NCBI RefSeq assembly: GCF_036250735.1
Contig: NZ_CP109430.1
Span: forward strand, 4,278,001-4,342,000
Source of the DNA: Streptosporangium sp. NBC_01495
GTDB taxonomy: Bacteria > Actinomycetota > Actinomycetes > Streptosporangiales > Streptosporangiaceae
Direction: 5' to 3'
Length of the DNA stretch: 64,000 nucleotides
Shown here: positions 60,728 to 64,000 of the stretch, piece by piece
How the letters are laid out: every line of letters begins with the position of its first letter
Numbering within the stretch: position 1 is the first letter of the stretch
The notes under the pieces: generated by a model
The model's database searches: none
Seen by the model: only the letters and a program-made list of their open reading frames with translations
What the model was told of the DNA's origin: nothing
Translations under genes and position numbers: made by a program

Positions 60728-61969
60728 ATGCGCGTGCTGTTCACGGGGTGGGCATGGCCCTCGCATGTGTATCCGATGATTCCTCTCGCGTGGGCGTGCC
60801 GGGCCGCGGGTCACGAGGTTCGCGTCGCCGCCCCGCCCGGCCTCGCGAAAGTGATCGCCCACGCGGGGCTGACCCCGGTCCCCGTCGGGTACGACGTGGA
60901 CGTCACCGGTGTCGTGCGGAGCTTCGTGCGCGGGCTGGTGCCGGAGAACGGGGCCGGACCGGCGGCACGCCCCGCGGAGGGGAAACCGTCCGCGAGGACG
61001 CCCCGGGCGCTGGGCATGTTCGTCGAGCTGGCCGAGTCCATGGTCGACGACCTGGCGGCCTTCACCCGTGACTGGCGTGCCGACCTCGTCGTGTACGACC
61101 CGACCGCCTGGGCGGGCCCGCCGGCGGCCGCGGCGGCCGGTGTGCCCGCCGTCCGGCAGCTGTACGGGATCGACCTGCTGTTTCCCGCGCGGGAGGCGGT
61201 GATCCGGGCGCTGGAACCGATCCGCGACCGGCTCGGCGTCGACGAGGCCGACCCGCTGGGCGCCCTGACCGTCGACCCCTGCCCCGCGGGGCTGCAGGAG
61301 GACTTTCCCGGGGCCAGGCGGCGGATGCGTTACCTCCCCTACAACGGCGCGCACGACGCGTACCCGGCCCGGCCGCCGGAGCGCACGGGCCGGCCCAGGA
61401 TCTGCGTGACCTGGGGAACCACGATGTCCCGGCTCGGCGACGAGTTCTTCCTCGCCGGGCACGCGGCCCGCGCCCTGGCCGGCCTGGACGCGGAGGTCGT
61501 CGTGGCGATCACTCCCGCGCAGCGGGCCGTCCTGGGCGACCTGCCGCCGAACGCGCGGGTGGCCGAGTCGGTCCCGCTCCACCTGCTGCTGCCCGGCTGC
61601 GACCTGGTGGTCCACCACGGCGGCGCGGGATCGATGCTCACCGGCCTGGTGAACGGCCTTCCCCAGCTCGCGCTGCCCCGGCTTCCCGACCACGCCGGGC
61701 ACGCCCGACGGCTCGCGGCCACGGGTGCCGGGCTGGTGCTGGACCCGGCGGACGGGTTCGAACCGGCCGAGATCCGCCGGGCCGTCGAGGACCTCCTGGC
61801 CTCACCCGGTCACGGACGTTCGGCGAGGCGCCTGGGCGAGGAGATGGCCGCCCACCCGACCCCGGCGGAGCTCGTCGCCGACCTGGAGAACCTGGCCCGG
61901 GTGCCGCCCGAGCCGGTCGGCGGGCACGACAGGCAACTGAGCACTCTTACTCACCATGCGATGGGCTGA
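60728..61969 (+). CDS. GT-B glycosyltransferase (EryCIII/UGT-like)
   Basis: A 413-residue enzyme from ATG 60728, with GGAAGG upstream (an in-frame ATG at 60689 would add 13). MRVLFTGWAWPSHVYPMIPL starts the acceptor domain. The donor motif LVVHHGGAGSMLTGLVNGLP is canonical, unlike the other glycosyltransferase. It probably attaches a sugar to the polyketide. It is followed after 12 bp by the cyclase gene on the same strand. Confidence 0.9.
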   Translation: MRVLFTGWAWPSHVYPMIPLAWACRAAGHEVRVAAPPGLAKVIAHAGLTPVPVGYDVDVTGVVRSFVRGLVPENGAGPAARPAEGKPSARTPRALGMFVELAESMVDDLAAFTRDWRADLVVYDPTAWAGPPAAAAAGVPAVRQLYGIDLLFPAREAVIRALEPIRDRLGVDEADPLGALTVDPCPAGLQEDFPGARRRMRYLPYNGAHDAYPARPPERTGRPRICVTWGTTMSRLGDEFFLAGHAARALAGLDAEVVVAITPAQRAVLGDLPPNARVAESVPLHLLLPGCDLVVHHGGAGSMLTGLVNGLPQLALPRLPDHAGHARRLAATGAGLVLDPADGFEPAEIRRAVEDLLASPGHGRSARRLGEEMAAHPTPAELVADLENLARVPPEPVGGHDRQLSTLTHHAMG

Positions 61970-61981
61970 AAGGAGGCGCGG

Positions 61982-62320
61982 GTGCGCCGTACATTGATCG
62001 TCGCCAGAATGAACCCCGGTGACGCCGACACGGTGGCGGGGATTTTCGCCGGCTCCGACGCCACGGAGCTGCCAGGACTGGTCGGGGTGACCCGTCGCAC
62101 GCTCTTCCGCTTCCACGATCTCTACTTCCACCTGGCCGAGTCGGAGACCGACGTGGCCGCACGCGTGGACGACGTGCGACGGCACCACCTTTTCAAGGAC
62201 GTCAGCGACAGGCTGGCCCCGTACGTGCTGCCCTACGACCCGAGCTGGCGCGGCCCGCGTGACGCGATGGCCACCCCGTTCTACGAGTGGGAGGAAGGAG
62301 AAGGTGACCGACGTGTCTGA
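61982..62320 (+). CDS. TcmI-family polyketide cyclase
   Basis: A 112-residue protein from GTG 61982, with GAAAGGAGG just upstream. RTLIVARMNPGDADTVAGIF and FHDLYFHLAESE are characteristic of TcmI-type cyclases, which close later rings of aromatic polyketides. It overlaps the cupin gene by 17 bp and is in the same run as KS-alpha. Together they are a hallmark of multi-ring, often pentangular, polyketides. Confidence 0.9.
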   Translation: MRRTLIVARMNPGDADTVAGIFAGSDATELPGLVGVTRRTLFRFHDLYFHLAESETDVAARVDDVRRHHLFKDVSDRLAPYVLPYDPSWRGPRDAMATPFYEWEEGEGDRRV

Positions 62321-62774
62321 CACCGGTGTCGCGCCCCCCGAGGCGAGCTCGAAGGAAGAGGTCACGCTGACGAAGGTCAGCCTGAAGGAGACGGTGGTCA
62401 ACAACCGCCGAGGCGGTGAGATCCGCGTGCTGCTCAGCCCGAACACGGTGGGCACCAGTACGGGATTCATGGGCCTGCTCACCATCCGGCCCGGCGAGTA
62501 CGTGTCCGAGCACTACCACCCCTACTCCGAGGAGTTCCTCTACGTGACCCGGGGGACGCTGGTGGTGCGGATCAACGGCGAGCAGGAGATCACGCTCGAG
62601 GCCGACGAGGGCATGGTGATCCCCAAGAACGTCCGGCACCGGGTGATGAACCGGAGTGAGAGCGAGGCGTTCGCCGTCTTCCACCTGTGCCCCCTGGCCC
62701 CGCGGCCCGACCTCGGTCACGTCGACACCGAGCCGTACCCGGGCCAGGCCGGCGGCCCCGAGGCGGGGAAGTGA
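62304..62774 (+). CDS. Cupin-fold polyketide cyclase/oxygenase-like
   Basis: About 156 residues from GTG 62304 (GTG 62313 also possible). [20 protein letters not shown] and HRVMNRS supply the two cupin motifs with metal-binding histidines and glutamate. Cupins accompany TcmI-type cyclases in pentangular polyphenol clusters, where they take part in cyclisation. TGATG coupling joins it to KS-alpha. Confidence 0.88.
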   Translation: MTDVSDTGVAPPEASSKEEVTLTKVSLKETVVNNRRGGEIRVLLSPNTVGTSTGFMGLLTIRPGEYVSEHYHPYSEEFLYVTRGTLVVRINGEQEITLEADEGMVIPKNVRHRVMNRSESEAFAVFHLCPLAPRPDLGHVDTEPYPGQAGGPEAGK

Positions 62775-64000
62775 TGGGCGGACGGCGGGTCGTCATCACC
62801 GGCATCGGAACGGCCACCCCGGGAGGCATCGGTTCCAAGGCCTTCTGGGAGCTGCTCACCGCCGGCCGCACGGCGACCCGCACGATCTCGCTCTTCGACC
62901 CGGCCGGGTTCCGCTCCCAGGTGGCCGCGGAATGCGACTTCGACCCGAAGGCGGAGGGGCTGTCGCCCCAGGAGATCCGCCGGATGGACCGCGCCGCGCA
63001 GCTCGCGGTGATCTCCGCCCGGGAGGCCTGGAGCGACAGCGGGCTGGGCGGGGAGGGCGTGCCGCCCGAGCGCCTCGCGGTGAGCCTGGGCAGCGCGGTC
63101 GGCAACACCATAAGCCTCGAACAGGAGTACGTCGTGGCCAGCGACGGCGGCAGCCGCTGGGAGGTCGACCACTCCTACGCCGCCCCGCACCTCTACGACT
63201 ACCTGGTGCCCAGCACGCTGGCCGTCGAGGTCGCCTGGGCGTGCGGCGCCGAGGGCCCGGTCTCGCTGACCTCGACCGGATGCACCTCGGGGCTGGACGC
63301 CGTCGGCCACGGCTACCAGCTCATCCAGGAGGGCGCCGCCGACGTGGCCGTGGTGGGCGCGACCGACGCCCCCATCTCCCCGATCACCGTGGCGTGCTTC
63401 GACGCGATCAGGGCCACCACCCCCAGGAACGACGACCCCGAGCACGCCGCGCGCCCCTTCGACAGGAGCCGCAACGGCTTCGTGCTCGGCGAGGGCGCGG
63501 CGGTGATGGTGCTGGAGGACCGTGACCTGGCGATCCGCCGGGGCGCGCACATCTACTGCGAGGTGGTCGGCTTCGCCGCCCGCAGCAACGCCTTCCACAT
63601 GACCGGCCTCAAACCGGACGGCCGGGAGATGGGCGAGGCCATCCGGGTCGCGATGGAGCAGGCCAGGTTCAACCCCGGTGACATCGACTACGTCAACGCG
63701 CACGGTTCCGGCACCAAGCAGAACGACCGGCACGAGACCGCGGCCTTCAAGCGAAGCCTCGGCCACCGCGCCTACGAGGTGCCGGTGAGCTCGATCAAGT
63801 CGATGGTCGGCCACTCGCTGGGCGCCATCGGCTCCATCGAGGTGGCGGCCTGCGCGCTGGCGATCGAGCACCAGGTCGTGCCGCCCACGGCGAACCTGCA
63901 CAACCCCGACCCGGAGTGCGACCTGGACTACGTGCCGCTGACGGCCAGGGAGAGGGAGCTCGGCGGGGTGCTCACCGTGGGCAGCGGCTTCGGCGGGTTC
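62774..64000 (+). CDS. Type II PKS ketosynthase alpha (3' end cut by window edge)
   Basis: 409 residues are visible from ATG 62774, open to the last base. [15 protein letters not shown] starts the protein, [13 protein letters not shown] gives the active-site Cys170, and [12 protein letters not shown] and [15 protein letters not shown] give His310 and His347. The Cys-His-His triad and the SGLD context define KS-alpha. Family length is about 420, so only around a dozen residues are missing. KS-beta and ACP should lie just beyond the edge. Confidence 0.96.
   Translation, partial: MGGRRVVITGIGTATPGGIGSKAFWELLTAGRTATRTISLFDPAGFRSQVAAECDFDPKAEGLSPQEIRRMDRAAQLAVISAREAWSDSGLGGEGVPPERLAVSLGSAVGNTISLEQEYVVASDGGSRWEVDHSYAAPHLYDYLVPSTLAVEVAWACGAEGPVSLTSTGCTSGLDAVGHGYQLIQEGAADVAVVGATDAPISPITVACFDAIRATTPRNDDPEHAARPFDRSRNGFVLGEGAAVMVLEDRDLAIRRGAHIYCEVVGFAARSNAFHMTGLKPDGREMGEAIRVAMEQARFNPGDIDYVNAHGSGTKQNDRHETAAFKRSLGHRAYEVPVSSIKSMVGHSLGAIGSIEVAACALAIEHQVVPPTANLHNPDPECDLDYVPLTARERELGGVLTVGSGFGGF

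Overview
The window is high-GC actinomycete DNA: almost all third codon positions are G or C, starts are often GTG, and many genes overlap by GTGA or ATGA. The gene content fits a filamentous, sporulating actinobacterium, probably of the Streptosporangiaceae type. Markers are F420-type luciferase-fold oxidoreductases, an XRE-DUF5753 regulator, a GerW/YtfJ sporulation protein, a SapA-like secreted protein, a sugar ABC operon without its own ATPase, and a type II polyketide synthase locus. The taxonomic placement is inference. I saw no tRNA, rRNA, CRISPR array or transposase.

Layout. 1-4.4 kb: the end of a MocR-like regulator, a luciferase-like oxidoreductase, an XRE regulator overlapping a SAM methyltransferase, and a GerW-like protein. 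4.4-10.9 kb: a redox and dormancy-like cluster with a PNPOx-fold protein, a tandem universal stress protein, a CBS-BON protein, a cysteine-free HesB-like protein, a CoA-disulfide-reductase-like flavoprotein and a Tat-exported multicopper oxidase with a membrane partner. It carries several DosR-type boxes and a broken DosR-like DNA-binding domain. 11.5-17.9 kb: a LacI-controlled alpha-glucoside uptake and hydrolysis locus, followed by 61-bp tandem repeats. 18.3-23.1 kb: a GTPase divergent from a large BTAD/AAA regulator. 23.2-27.2 kb: MFS and DeoR operon with a clear palindromic operator, a WYL regulator and an alpha/beta hydrolase. 27.3-31.0 kb: a decaying sulfonate locus in which SsuD and SfnB are intact but SsuA lacks its N-terminus and SsuC has lost its core. 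31.0-35.3 kb: SapA-like protein, a TetR remnant, an S41 peptidase and a two-component system.

35.4 kb to the right edge: accessory F420 enzymes and then a large aromatic polyketide cluster that runs off the window. It contains O-methyltransferases, an amidohydrolase-fold enzyme, and a nucleotide-sugar set (6-dehydrogenase, decarboxylase-like SDR, DegT aminotransferase). It also has a complete acetyl-CoA carboxylase (fused AccDA, AccB, AccC), a B12-binding radical SAM enzyme, a POT-type transporter and two SDRs. Two glycosyltransferases, two tandem P450s with a ferredoxin, a TcmI-type cyclase, a cupin and a nearly complete KS-alpha complete the visible part.

How it may work together (inference): the carboxylase supplies malonyl-CoA, KS-alpha with partners beyond the edge builds the chain, and the TcmI-like and cupin proteins fold it into an aromatic, perhaps pentangular, skeleton. 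P450s, SDRs, methyltransferases and the radical SAM enzyme decorate it, and the glycosyltransferases attach sugars, one possibly a 4-amino-4-deoxypentose. The product cannot be named from this window.
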